From positions 124,001-188,000 of the forward strand of contig DASVUH010000025.1 of the NCBI GenBank assembly GCA_036387135.1: a stretch of 64,000 nt of DNA. The letters run 5' to 3'. Made by a program: the position numbers and the translations under genes. A model generated the notes under the pieces. That model was not told the origin of the DNA. It ran no database searches and saw nothing but the letters and a program-made list of their open reading frames with translations. This stretch comes from JALZCH01 sp036387135. GTDB lineage: Bacteria > Acidobacteriota > Blastocatellia > Pyrinomonadales > Pyrinomonadaceae. Position 1 is the first letter of the stretch. Each line of letters opens with the position of its first letter. Shown here piece by piece: positions 7,683 through 15,710 of this stretch.

Positions 7683-7785
7683 GTAATAAAAGTAATAAGT
7701 AATAAGTAATAAGTTAAAAAGCGATTACTGATTACTTATTACTGATTACTTATTACTTATTACTGACTACTTATTACTTATTACT
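7683..7785. repeat. Heptad STRR array and hairpin between convergent genes
   Basis: The whole spacer between the lrp-type stop and the CDF stop is repeat. The left part is AGTAATA units (7683-7714). The right part, 7723-7785, is exactly nine 7-base units of the forms GATTACT, TATTACT and GACTACT. The two parts are complementary, for example 17 bases at 7748-7764 against the left array, so the transcript can fold from either strand. It may serve as a transcription terminator for both genes. Confidence 0.85.
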
Positions 7786-8709
7786 CTAATCGAAATGCGC
7801 TTCTTCAAAACGGTCAAGCTCTAAGTCAGCCCACGAAGCCGGGTCGTCGAGCGATTCGAGATGCGTGAAAACAACGGCGTTTTTGATCGCGGCGCGAATA
7901 TCGTTTTCGATTTGCTCGCAGAGCTGATGACCGCGCGTCACCGTCCATTCGCCCGGAACGACGACGTGCAGGCTGATAAATCTGCGGACGCCGGATTCTC
8001 TGGTTCGCAGCGCGTGGTACTCGATTCCCTCGTTTTTGACGTATTTTTCCAGCACTTCTGTAATCGTCTTTTTCTCTTTCGGCGCAACCGCCGCGTCCAT
8101 CAAACCGTTTGCCGAGCGCCGCATTAATTGAAATCCCGTCCAGGTAATATTAACGGCAACCAGCAGCGCGATAATCGGATCGAGAATAAACCAGCCGGTG
8201 ACGGAAACGAGAAAAACGCCTGTGATTACGCCGACCGAAGTCCAAACGTCGGTCATCAAATGCCGCCCGTCAGATTCAAGCGTGATTGAACGATGCTCGC
8301 GACCGGCGCGAATTAAAACAAATCCGACAAATAAATTGATGATTGAGGCGACAGCGGAAACCGCCAAACCGATTCCGACGGCTTCGAGCGGATGCGGAGC
8401 GAAAAGGCGCTGAACCGAGGTCCAGCCGATGGCGAAGGCGGCGATGAGAATCAGAGTCCCTTCGATTCCGCTGGCAAAATATTCGGCTTTGTCGTGCCCG
8501 AAAGCGTGTTCCTCATCGGGCGGCGCGGCAGCCGCGCGGAGCATCAGCAAAGCGATAATTCCCGCCGCCAGATTGATCAAAGATTCGAGCGCGTCCGACA
8601 ATAAACCGATTGAATTGGTCAGATAATACGCCGCCAATTTTAAGGCGATGGTCAAAGATGCGGCTAAAATCGAAAGCCACGCATATCTGGTCAGATTTTC
8701 GCGCTTCAT
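7786..8709 (-). CDS. Cation diffusion facilitator metal exporter
   Basis: A 307-residue inner-membrane divalent-metal/proton antiporter of the CDF family. Six hydrophobic segments fill residues 10-215, followed by a cytoplasmic C-terminal domain (about 220-300, ending in a His-containing VVFTHLESLDD region). Transport-site residues are visible in TM2 (LLSDALES) and TM5 (HLMTDVWTS, the HxxxD pattern). The substrate could be zinc, iron or manganese; the TM2 motif is not the classic HxxxD zinc motif. The gene converges on the Lrp-type gene and diverges from an exported hypothetical protein. Confidence 0.92.
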   Translation of the reverse strand: MKRENLTRYAWLSILAASLTIALKLAAYYLTNSIGLLSDALESLINLAAGIIALLMLRAAAAPPDEEHAFGHDKAEYFASGIEGTLILIAAFAIGWTSVQRLFAPHPLEAVGIGLAVSAVASIINLFVGFVLIRAGREHRSITLESDGRHLMTDVWTSVGVITGVFLVSVTGWFILDPIIALLVAVNITWTGFQLMRRSANGLMDAAVAPKEKKTITEVLEKYVKNEGIEYHALRTRESGVRRFISLHVVVPGEWTVTRGHQLCEQIENDIRAAIKNAVVFTHLESLDDPASWADLELDRFEEAHFD

Positions 8710-8748
8710 TAAGAGTATTATTAAACTCTACTGCATTATATTGGATTT

Positions 8749-9288
8749 ATGAAATACGCTTTAGGATTGTTTTTCTTTCTGTTTTTCACCGCCGCTACGT
8801 GCGTTGCCCAAAACACCAACGAAGTTTGCGATTTGAAATTGAACGAAGCGCCCGCTTTGTTCAATTTACGACTCGGAATGTCGCCCGAGGACGTGCAAAC
8901 CGTTTTTGGGCGCAATTTAAAAATTAAAATCAAGAAAAACGGCAATAAAGTGTTTTTTCAAAATTTCATCAACGAACCTGCGCCGCCCGTTTTAAGCGGC
9001 GTCCGCGCTTTTTATCTCAGATTTTTCGACCTCCGACTTTACGCCATTGAGATTTTTCTCGAAGACAAACCGGAAATAAAAACCGTCGAGGATTTTACCC
9101 GTCATCTCTCGGCGACTTTAAATTTTCCGAACTCCTGGCGTGACGAACACGGCAAACAAACAATAAATTGCGCAGATTTTACCGTCATCGCCGACAAAAT
9201 CTTAAACCCGCGCGTCCAATTGATTGACGACGCAATCAATGCTAAAGCAGAAGAATTTTTACTGGAGCAGACGAAGAAAAAAAATTGA
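8749..9288 (+). CDS. Exported hypothetical protein
   Basis: The 179-residue protein begins with a clear signal peptide (MKYALGLFFFLFFTAATCVAQ, cleavage expected after AQ). The mature domain has FNLRLGMSPEDVQTVFGR (about 38-55), resembling the short repeats of small periplasmic beta/alpha domains that begin with a G(M/T)SxEEVxxxFG motif, followed by beta-strand-like segments. No enzyme motif is seen. It is followed after seven bases by a membrane methyltransferase-like gene and diverges from the CDF transporter. Confidence 0.75.
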   Translation: MKYALGLFFFLFFTAATCVAQNTNEVCDLKLNEAPALFNLRLGMSPEDVQTVFGRNLKIKIKKNGNKVFFQNFINEPAPPVLSGVRAFYLRFFDLRLYAIEIFLEDKPEIKTVEDFTRHLSATLNFPNSWRDEHGKQTINCADFTVIADKILNPRVQLIDDAINAKAEEFLLEQTKKKN

Positions 9289-9295
9289 AGGTTTT

Positions 9296-10258
9296 ATGAA
9301 TGTTCGACAATCATCCGCCGTCTATTTCGCGTTTCAAAGCGCGGCGGTCGTGGTGTGGTGGCTGTTGCTGATTTTCTTTCCCGAGTCTCGCGCGTATTTC
9401 AGAATGGGTGATTCGGATGCAACACTGTTCGCCTTTTGGCTGCCGGATTTGCTGCTCATTGGAGTCGGTTCATTTGCCGCCGCAACGCTTTGTTATGCCG
9501 ACAGCAAATTGGCTTCTGCCGCAATGTGGTTTGTCGCCGGAGCAATAAGTTATGCGGCTTTGTATTGTTTAGCGTTTGCACTTTTAAACGATTCGGGGTG
9601 GCTCGGCGTCGCGCTGATGTTTCCGACGATGCTTTGGAGCGGGGTTTTCGCCGTTGCGCTGTCAAAATCAAAAGATTTTATGTTTCGTACGGCGGCGGTT
9701 GCGGCGACAAACTGGATTTTGACGAAAACCGCAATTCAAATCGTGGTCGTCTGGACGCTGATCCTATTTATCATTCCTTATTTTATCTTACAGCTTGAAG
9801 AAAAACTGGGCATCGGTCGTTTTACTTTCTCAGGACAAAAAACGCTGGCGGCAATTCTCTTTGTCACCATCAGCCTGCTCGGTTTGTCGAGCGCAAATGT
9901 GATGTCGAAAATCGGGCGCGGAACGCCTTTGCCGCTTGACGCCGCGCGAAATCTGGTGATTGTAGGTGCTTACGCTTACGTCCGCAATCCGATGGCGATT
10001 TCCGGGGTCGGACAAGGGTTGACAGTCGCTTTGTGGACGGGTTCTCCGCTCGTGCTGATTTACGCATTGATGGGCGGCGCGATTTGGCAAGTGATTTTTC
10101 GCCCGCTCGAAGAAGAGGATTTAGGGCAGCGTTTCGGAACCGATTATGAAAATTACCGTCGCAACGTCCGCTGTTGGATTCCTCACCTTCAACCTTACCA
10201 AATCGAAGCGACCGCCGCTTCATCAAACTCAATCGAATTGCCGTCGGGCAAAATATGA
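9296..10258 (+). CDS. Membrane methyltransferase of the ICMT/PEMT type
   Basis: A 320-residue integral membrane protein with about seven hydrophobic segments. The C-terminal part carries the isoprenylcysteine carboxymethyltransferase / phospholipid methyltransferase pattern: VGAYAYVRNPMAISGVGQG (about 220-238), then PLEEEDLGQRFGTDYENYRR (about 275-294), which bind SAM and substrate in that fold. I use the ATG at 9296, seven bases after the preceding stop; the same frame extends upstream to 9224 but would overlap the previous gene. The substrate is unknown. Its last 64 bases overlap the 3' end of the convergent DUF488 gene. Confidence 0.85.
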   Translation: MNVRQSSAVYFAFQSAAVVVWWLLLIFFPESRAYFRMGDSDATLFAFWLPDLLLIGVGSFAAATLCYADSKLASAAMWFVAGAISYAALYCLAFALLNDSGWLGVALMFPTMLWSGVFAVALSKSKDFMFRTAAVAATNWILTKTAIQIVVVWTLILFIIPYFILQLEEKLGIGRFTFSGQKTLAAILFVTISLLGLSSANVMSKIGRGTPLPLDAARNLVIVGAYAYVRNPMAISGVGQGLTVALWTGSPLVLIYALMGGAIWQVIFRPLEEEDLGQRFGTDYENYRRNVRCWIPHLQPYQIEATAASSNSIELPSGKI

Positions 10259-10662
10259 ACGATTCGAGCCGCCCCTTTGGCTTTTAAAAGCGGAGACAAC
10301 AAACCGACCCGATGACAATTCGCACGCGGCTGTTTGTGATTTGTCAGCGGCTGCGACTCGGAGCACATAATCGCTGTTTTAACATCGGCTGCAAGCTCCA
10401 AAATCCGCTCGATTCCGCCAGCCAAATCTTCCGGCGCGGCAATCGTTTTGCCGCCGCACTCAGGAAGATGTTCGTAACCGATGCCGTTTTTCCGCAATTC
10501 TTCCAATAAAACCGCGCCGTTAAACTGCACCCAGCGCGAACGCGCCGCGCTGCGAACATCACACAGAAACGCGATTTCGTATTTTTGCAAAAGCGCCAGA
10601 AAATCAGCGAAAGCATGTCGCCCGTGACCGATTGAATAGACGGTTATCGAATTATTTTCCAT
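10195..10662 (-). CDS. DUF488 family protein
   Basis: The 155-residue cytoplasmic protein has the DUF488 signature: VYSIGHGRHAFADFLALL (about 9-26), LCDVRSAARSRWVQFN (about 33-48), a short YEHLPECGG (about 63-71) and a C-terminal Cys/His pattern (MCSESQP, then NCHR). The family is conserved and without an established biochemical role. It overlaps the following methyltransferase-like gene's end by 11 bases, indicating one minus-strand unit. It converges on the ICMT-like gene with a 64-base tail-to-tail overlap. Confidence 0.9.
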   Translation of the reverse strand: MENNSITVYSIGHGRHAFADFLALLQKYEIAFLCDVRSAARSRWVQFNGAVLLEELRKNGIGYEHLPECGGKTIAAPEDLAGGIERILELAADVKTAIMCSESQPLTNHKQPRANCHRVGLLSPLLKAKGAARIVHILPDGNSIEFDEAAVASIW

Positions 10663-11305
10663 TTTTTTTCGCGTTCTGTTTTTCCGGCACTGTCCAGAGA
10701 TAAACCGTGCGATACAGATTTTTCCAGGGAACTCTGATTGATTGTTCGGGCTGCCAGTCGCCCATCCGAAAATCGTGCGAGACGATTCGTGAGCCGGGGC
10801 GCAATTCTCTTAAAAGTTTCGGGAGCAGGCGTTCGTTCAAGCTGTCGGACAAATAAAGCGTGACGACACTTGCATGCCGCAAATTCAAACGAAACAAATC
10901 GGCGTGGACAAAACGCGCCAGCTTTTCCAAGCCTTCGTCTTTCGCGCGCCGGTTGGCTTCTTCGACAAGATGCGGTTTGATTTCCACGCCGACGGCGCGG
11001 ACGCCGTATTTGCGCGCTGCTTCAAAGACGACTCGCCCGTCGCCGCTGCCCAAATCGTATAAAACGTCTCCCTTCTTCAAATTCGCCAGCCGCAGCATTT
11101 CCGCGACGGTTTCCATCGGCGTCGGAATCGAAGCGACTTCGATAAACGTGCGTTTGCGTTTCGGTTTTGCTTTTCGTTTCGCCGCGATTCGTTTGCCGCG
11201 AATGGAAGAACGTTTTTTAACTTGAGCAGAAACGGTTGATTCGGCAACAAACGAAAACGCCAGCGACGCCAGCAAAACGATTTTAATTACTTTTCCGATT
11301 GACAT
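10652..11305 (-). CDS. Class I SAM-dependent methyltransferase with an N-terminal signal/anchor
   Basis: The 217-residue protein starts with a hydrophobic leader (MSIGKVIKIVLLASLAFSFV) ending in STVSAQ, followed by a very basic linker (about 29-54) and then a Rossmann methyltransferase domain. That domain has motif I VLYDLGSGDGRVVFEAA (about 81-97), an acidic end of strand 2 in VGVEIKPHL and a motif IV-like VVTLYLSD. Methyltransferases are normally cytoplasmic because SAM is; an N-terminal export signal or membrane anchor is therefore odd. The substrate is unknown. It precedes the DUF488 gene with an 11-base overlap. Confidence 0.85.
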   Translation of the reverse strand: MSIGKVIKIVLLASLAFSFVAESTVSAQVKKRSSIRGKRIAAKRKAKPKRKRTFIEVASIPTPMETVAEMLRLANLKKGDVLYDLGSGDGRVVFEAARKYGVRAVGVEIKPHLVEEANRRAKDEGLEKLARFVHADLFRLNLRHASVVTLYLSDSLNERLLPKLLRELRPGSRIVSHDFRMGDWQPEQSIRVPWKNLYRTVYLWTVPEKQNAKKNGK

Positions 11306-11343
11306 TGTTTTTCCGAATTGTCTTTGTTTTTGCCTGAAAACAC

Positions 11344-11373
11344 AAAAAGCGACGAAAAATTTCGCCGCCTTTC
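11344..11373 (-). terminator. Intrinsic terminator after the aminotransferase gene
   Basis: On the minus strand a GC-rich stem around GGCGGCGAAA / TTTCGTCGC is followed by a T-run. It separates the aminotransferase gene from the methyltransferase/DUF488 pair. Confidence 0.7.
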
Positions 11374-11396
11374 GAGTTTATTCCGTTGCCCGCTCA

Positions 11397-12539
11397 TTAT
11401 CTCAAAGCTGACTGCATTTTTTCGAGCGCGCCCTGCAAAACCGAATCTTCGCGGGCGATGCACAAACGCATATACGAATCCCAATCGTCCGTGTCGGCAA
11501 ACGCGCTGCCCGGAACCGCCGCGACGCCCGCTTTTTCCATCAGCATTTCGTTAAATTTGAGCGCGTCGTTAAACTGTTCGGGAATTCGCGCCCAGATGTA
11601 AAACGCCGAGCCGGAATTGTAAAGTTCAAATCCAAGCTCCCGCAAAACTCCCGACGCGAAATGTCGTTTTTCGTCGAATTTGGCGCGTAAGCGATTGTAA
11701 TAATCGGCATCAGCCATCAAGACTTTGGAAAGAGCCGTTTGCAGCGGCGTAGCGGCGCAGACGTAAATCACGTTGGTCGCATTATTCAAAGGCGCGACGA
11801 TTTTGCCGTCGCCGTAAGCGTAGCCGAGCCGCCAGCCGGAAATGTTCCACGATTTTGAAAACGAATTGACGGTAATCGTCCGTTCCCACATTTCGGGAAG
11901 CGACGCGATGGAAATGTGCGGCTGCTCGCCCGTGACGTAATGCTCGTAAACTTCGTCGGAAACGCAGAGCAAATCAAGCTCTTTGCAAATTTCGGCAATC
12001 CCTTCAAGCTCGCTCGTAGTCATCACTTTCCCGCTCGGATTTGCAGGCGTGCAAACGATGATCGCTTTTAAAGGAAACTCGCTCCGGTCTTTAAGCTCCG
12101 AACAGCGAGCGCGCAAAGCGTCTTTGTCAAAACTCAAATCCGGCTGCAAATTAAACGTCTCGGTTTTGCCGCCGAATCTCTCGATGATTATTCGGTGATA
12201 CGGATAATACGGCTCGAACACGAGCGCCGATTTGTCTTTTAAATAAGTTTGCGCAAAGGCGACGAGCGCGCCCGTTCCGCCGGATGTAATTAACAATTCA
12301 AGCTGTTTCGATTCGAGATCAACTTCCACATTGTTGTAAGTTTTGATTTTCTCGGCAACGGCTCGTCTCAATTCCTCGACGCCTTCCGCCGCACCGTAAT
12401 GATTCTGACTGGCGGCGATGATTCGGGCGGCTTCCGACGCAAGCTGCGGGTCTATCGGCAATTCGGATTGCCCCTGCACAAGATTTCCGCTCGGCGGCAC
12501 AAGGCGCGTAATCGCGCGAATATCCGGTTTAACTTTCAT
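11397..12539 (-). CDS. Class I/II pyridoxal-phosphate aminotransferase
   Basis: A 380-residue fold-type I aminotransferase of the aspartate/aromatic type. It has ITSGGTGALVAFAQTYL (PLP phosphate-binding region), the NPSG motif in VCTPANPSGKVMT, and the PLP lysine in TVNSFSKSWNISGWRLGY (about 225). The ATG at 12539 has an AGAAG ribosome-binding sequence upstream; an in-frame ATG at 12563 would add eight residues without a good site. No tyrosine aminotransferase lies in the tyrosine operon, so this gene is a reasonable candidate for that step, though substrate specificity cannot be read from the sequence. Confidence 0.88.
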   Translation of the reverse strand: MKVKPDIRAITRLVPPSGNLVQGQSELPIDPQLASEAARIIAASQNHYGAAEGVEELRRAVAEKIKTYNNVEVDLESKQLELLITSGGTGALVAFAQTYLKDKSALVFEPYYPYHRIIIERFGGKTETFNLQPDLSFDKDALRARCSELKDRSEFPLKAIIVCTPANPSGKVMTTSELEGIAEICKELDLLCVSDEVYEHYVTGEQPHISIASLPEMWERTITVNSFSKSWNISGWRLGYAYGDGKIVAPLNNATNVIYVCAATPLQTALSKVLMADADYYNRLRAKFDEKRHFASGVLRELGFELYNSGSAFYIWARIPEQFNDALKFNEMLMEKAGVAAVPGSAFADTDDWDSYMRLCIAREDSVLQGALEKMQSALR

Positions 12540-12563
12540 TTTAATCGCTTCTTTCGGCTGCAT

Positions 12564-12792
12564 AATAATATTTAAACTAACATTTTTTAAAAGAAAATGC
12601 TTGCCTCCGACAGTAAAAAATTTGTTCGATAATTTTCAGCAGCATTTTGTACAAACGCAGGCTTAAAACCGGTCACTTTCCAATTATCGTTCGGATTGGA
12701 AATGCAAGACTTTGTAAATAAGATAACACGTAATTTACATGCAAATCACATTTCCGCGAGCATTAAAATCAAGAGCTTTTTCACAGTAAAAC
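12564..12792. other. Intergenic region upstream of the aminotransferase
   Basis: The 229-base spacer lies between the end of the copper operon (cusB-like stop at 12793) and the aminotransferase start. It contains an 8-bp stem (12677-12684 with 12695-12702) and an imperfect dyad GTAAAT...ATTTAC at 12715-12739. A possible minus-strand promoter TTGTAC-N17-TATCGA lies near 12620-12655. No gene is visible. Confidence 0.4.
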
Positions 12793-14325
12793 TTACCGGC
12801 TTTGATTTGTTTTCAACCATTCGGCGCGGAGCATAAAACTGCCGCCGGTCGCAACGCGCTCGCCGACGTTTAAGCCTTCGAGAACCGGATACTGCCCGTT
12901 TGTTTCTGCTCCGAGCCGCACCGAGCGCAGCTCAAAAACGTTCGGCTGCGCTGTTGTCACAAAAACAATTTGACGATTGTTGATGTTTTGCAAGGCTGCG
13001 GTCGGCAGTGTGGGCATCGTTCGCTCGGCGTCGCCGAGAGCGCCGAAAGCGACGCGGACGTACATTCCGATTTTCAAAAGATTGTTCGGATTTTCAAGCT
13101 CGACGCGCACCTGCGCCGTCCGCGTCGCTTCGTCAAGACGCGGATCAATGTAAGTCACCGTGCCGCGAAAAACGCGGTCTGGAAAAGCGTCACTCGTCAC
13201 GCTCGCGCCGCTCCCCATCCGCAGACGCGCCAAATCCTGTTCAAAGACCTGCGCGACAACCCAAATGCTCGATAGATTCGTGATTCTGGCAAGTTCCTTA
13301 TTCGCTTCGACGACTTCGCCGAGATTGACGGCGCGGCTTGTCACAGTGCCTGAGACGGGCGCGGGAACGGCGATTTCGCCGGAGATTTGATTTGCCGAAC
13401 GCAAAGCCGCAATTCGATTTGAAGGCATTCCGAGCAGCAGCAATCTTTGACGCGAAGAAGCAAGCTGGGCTTCGGCATTTTTAAATTTTGTCGTCGCCCC
13501 TTCAAATTCGGCGCGGGCGACAGGATTTATTTCGAGTAATTGTTCGGCTCGTTCAAAACGGCGGCGCGATTCGATTGCCTGCGCTTCGGCTATTTTGAGT
13601 TTCGTCGTCGCCTGCTCGAATTCTTCACGGCTTTCGGCTCCGATTTTTAAAAGCTTTTCCGTGCGCTCATGATGGCGGTGATGCTCGTCCAGTTCGGCTT
13701 CGGCAATTTGCAAATCTCTGCGCGCCTGTTCAAGCTCGGTTCGCCCGGTTTGATTAATTCTGACGAGTTTTTCGGCGCGCTGTTGAGCAAGACGCGATTC
13801 GTTTAACTGTGCCAGCAAATTTAAATAATTCGATTGCGCTTCGGCAAATTCGTTGCTGAAAACGACTGCGACTGTTTGCCCGTTTCGGACGTTTTCGCCC
13901 GCCTGAATTCCGATTTGCCTGACGACGCCGCCGACCAGCGAAATCACGGGCGTTTCGCGATAAGCGTTTGCCTGCACGGTGCCGTTCGCCAAAACTCCGA
14001 CTTCCGCCGCATTGATTTGTTCGCCGACCGTTTCTATTTTAATATCGGCGTTTTTGAGCTGATCGGGTTCAATCGTAATAGTCTGTCCCGCAAACGTTTG
14101 ATCACTTGTTTCGGCAGTTTCAAAACTGCTCGAACGCGGCGCGGGAACGGGTTTTCCGGCTTGATTATTGCCGGAATTGGAAAAAGCCCAGATCAAAACG
14201 GCTGCGACTGCGACCACAGCCAAAGCAATTGCGGCAAACAATAAGTTTTTCGATTTTCGCCGCCCGGTTTGCGCCGTTTTTTTGGCTTCTTCCAATTCAA
14301 TTTCTTTAACAGTTTCTTGGCTCAT
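12793..14325 (-). CDS. RND efflux periplasmic adaptor (CusB/CzcB type)
   Basis: The 510-residue membrane-fusion protein bridges the inner-membrane pump and the outer-membrane TolC channel. It has a cytoplasmic tail, one N-terminal membrane segment (about 27-50), a lipoyl/barrel-sandwich half (about 118-160), a long coiled-coil hairpin made of three similar repeats (about 165-300, each with an AEQLL/AEKLL-type heptad), and then beta-barrel (ASVTSDAFPDRVFRGTVTYI, about 375-394) and membrane-proximal domains. Its ATG overlaps the TolC-like stop by four bases. Position downstream of a CusA-type pump and copper-binding proteins points to Cu(I)/Ag(I) export. Confidence 0.92.
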   Translation of the reverse strand: MSQETVKEIELEEAKKTAQTGRRKSKNLLFAAIALAVVAVAAVLIWAFSNSGNNQAGKPVPAPRSSSFETAETSDQTFAGQTITIEPDQLKNADIKIETVGEQINAAEVGVLANGTVQANAYRETPVISLVGGVVRQIGIQAGENVRNGQTVAVVFSNEFAEAQSNYLNLLAQLNESRLAQQRAEKLVRINQTGRTELEQARRDLQIAEAELDEHHRHHERTEKLLKIGAESREEFEQATTKLKIAEAQAIESRRRFERAEQLLEINPVARAEFEGATTKFKNAEAQLASSRQRLLLLGMPSNRIAALRSANQISGEIAVPAPVSGTVTSRAVNLGEVVEANKELARITNLSSIWVVAQVFEQDLARLRMGSGASVTSDAFPDRVFRGTVTYIDPRLDEATRTAQVRVELENPNNLLKIGMYVRVAFGALGDAERTMPTLPTAALQNINNRQIVFVTTAQPNVFELRSVRLGAETNGQYPVLEGLNVGERVATGGSFMLRAEWLKTNQSR

Positions 14326-15710
14326 TTGTTTGTTAATTCCGGCGCGTTTGCGGCGCGTAAAATTTCGATTCGCGCCAGATAAGTTTCAAGCTGCGCGTCA
14401 ATAAAACCGCTTTCGGTTTCGATAAAACGACGCTGTTCGGCGATGTAATCGAACAAAGGCTTTGCGCCGAGTTCGTAAATTTGGCGGACGACGCCCAGGT
14501 TTTCGGCGGCTTGTTCGCGAACGCCGACGCGGTAAATCTGCATCGCGCGCGCCGCGCTGTTGAAGCGAATGTAAGCGGCAGCTACCTCGCGGCGGACGGT
14601 TAATTCGCCGAACTGGCGGCGCAGGCGCGCGGCTTCTTCTTCCGCGACGGCAGCGGCAATCATTCCCTGATTTCGATTGCGAACCGGCAGATTGAGCGTC
14701 ACGCCGAAGGTGAAAAAGTTCATCCGGTTTTCAATCGGCTGCAAATTCCCGGCTTCGTCAATTCCGCGCAGAGGAAAACCCGTCTGCATTCGCTGATAGC
14801 CGAGCATCACGTCCGCGTCTATCTTGCCTTCGGAGCGAGCCTGTTCGATTCTCGCCTGCGCGAGCTGTTCGAGCGCGCGCGCGCCCTGCAAATCGGGACG
14901 CCGCGCCAGAGCGTTTTCTACCGAATCGGTTTGCGGCGGAGGCGTGACGAGCAAATCTTCAAAACTTCCGCTCACGCGCAAAGGCTCTTCCGGCGACATT
15001 CCGACGAGATTGCGAAGCTCAAGCAGACGAATTTCAATCGTGCCTTCGCTTGTTTCGCGAATTGCGCGGAGGCGGTTCAGCTCGACCGTTTCCACGTTTT
15101 GTTCGAGCGGCGGACGACGACCTTCTTCGACGCGGGCGGCGACGATTTTGTAATTTTCATTTGCCAGCGCGAGCATTTCTTCGGTAAACCGCAGTTTATA
15201 AGCCACCGCGAGAGATTCACCGAATTTTGCCCGGACTTCCGCGGCAAGCTGTCGTTCGCGCTCGGCGACCGCCAATCTTCTGATTTCAAGCTCGCGTTCG
15301 GCGACTCGAATCCGCGCTCCGCGTCTGCCGCCGAGTTCGAGCGGCAGCGCGCCTTGAACCATCAAACTGTTGTCGCCCATTCCTCCGATTTGTCTCGTCC
15401 CGCTGACTTCCAAACTCGGATTCGGTCGCAGACCGGCTTGTCTGACAAAAGCTTCGGCAGCAGTGGCTTCGCTTCGCATAGCCGCAAGTTCAGTGTTGTT
15501 GGCGAGCGCGTAAGCAACGAGTTCGGCGGCGGTTTTGCCGTTTTGCAAATCGAGATATTTGGCGTTTGAAACGGGCGTTTTCTTTGCCGAAATCCAAACC
15601 GCTTGCGCCTCCTGCGCGTAATTGTAAGGCGCAAACAAAGCGAGCCAAATTAACACGACGGCAAATCGCCTTTTTGATGAGCATTTTATTTTCCTAAAAA
15701 ACATTTTCAC
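14322..15710 (-). CDS. TolC-family outer-membrane efflux protein (CusC/CzcC type)
   Basis: The 462-residue protein has an N-terminal signal (hydrophobic VLIWLALFAPYNYAQ, cleavage around residue 33) and two outer-membrane-efflux domains (about 60-245 and 265-450) made of long amphipathic helices with the usual LRPNPSLEVSG turn. The start ATG overlaps the CusA-like stop and its stop overlaps the adaptor start, each by ATGA. It supplies the outer-membrane channel for the tripartite metal pump encoded around it. Confidence 0.93.
   Translation of the reverse strand: MKMFFRKIKCSSKRRFAVVLIWLALFAPYNYAQEAQAVWISAKKTPVSNAKYLDLQNGKTAAELVAYALANNTELAAMRSEATAAEAFVRQAGLRPNPSLEVSGTRQIGGMGDNSLMVQGALPLELGGRRGARIRVAERELEIRRLAVAERERQLAAEVRAKFGESLAVAYKLRFTEEMLALANENYKIVAARVEEGRRPPLEQNVETVELNRLRAIRETSEGTIEIRLLELRNLVGMSPEEPLRVSGSFEDLLVTPPPQTDSVENALARRPDLQGARALEQLAQARIEQARSEGKIDADVMLGYQRMQTGFPLRGIDEAGNLQPIENRMNFFTFGVTLNLPVRNRNQGMIAAAVAEEEAARLRRQFGELTVRREVAAAYIRFNSAARAMQIYRVGVREQAAENLGVVRQIYELGAKPLFDYIAEQRRFIETESGFIDAQLETYLARIEILRAANAPELTNK

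Noticed and set aside
7683..7785. Heptad array as a CRISPR
   Set aside because: Units are 7 bases and contiguous without spacers, with no cas genes in the window.
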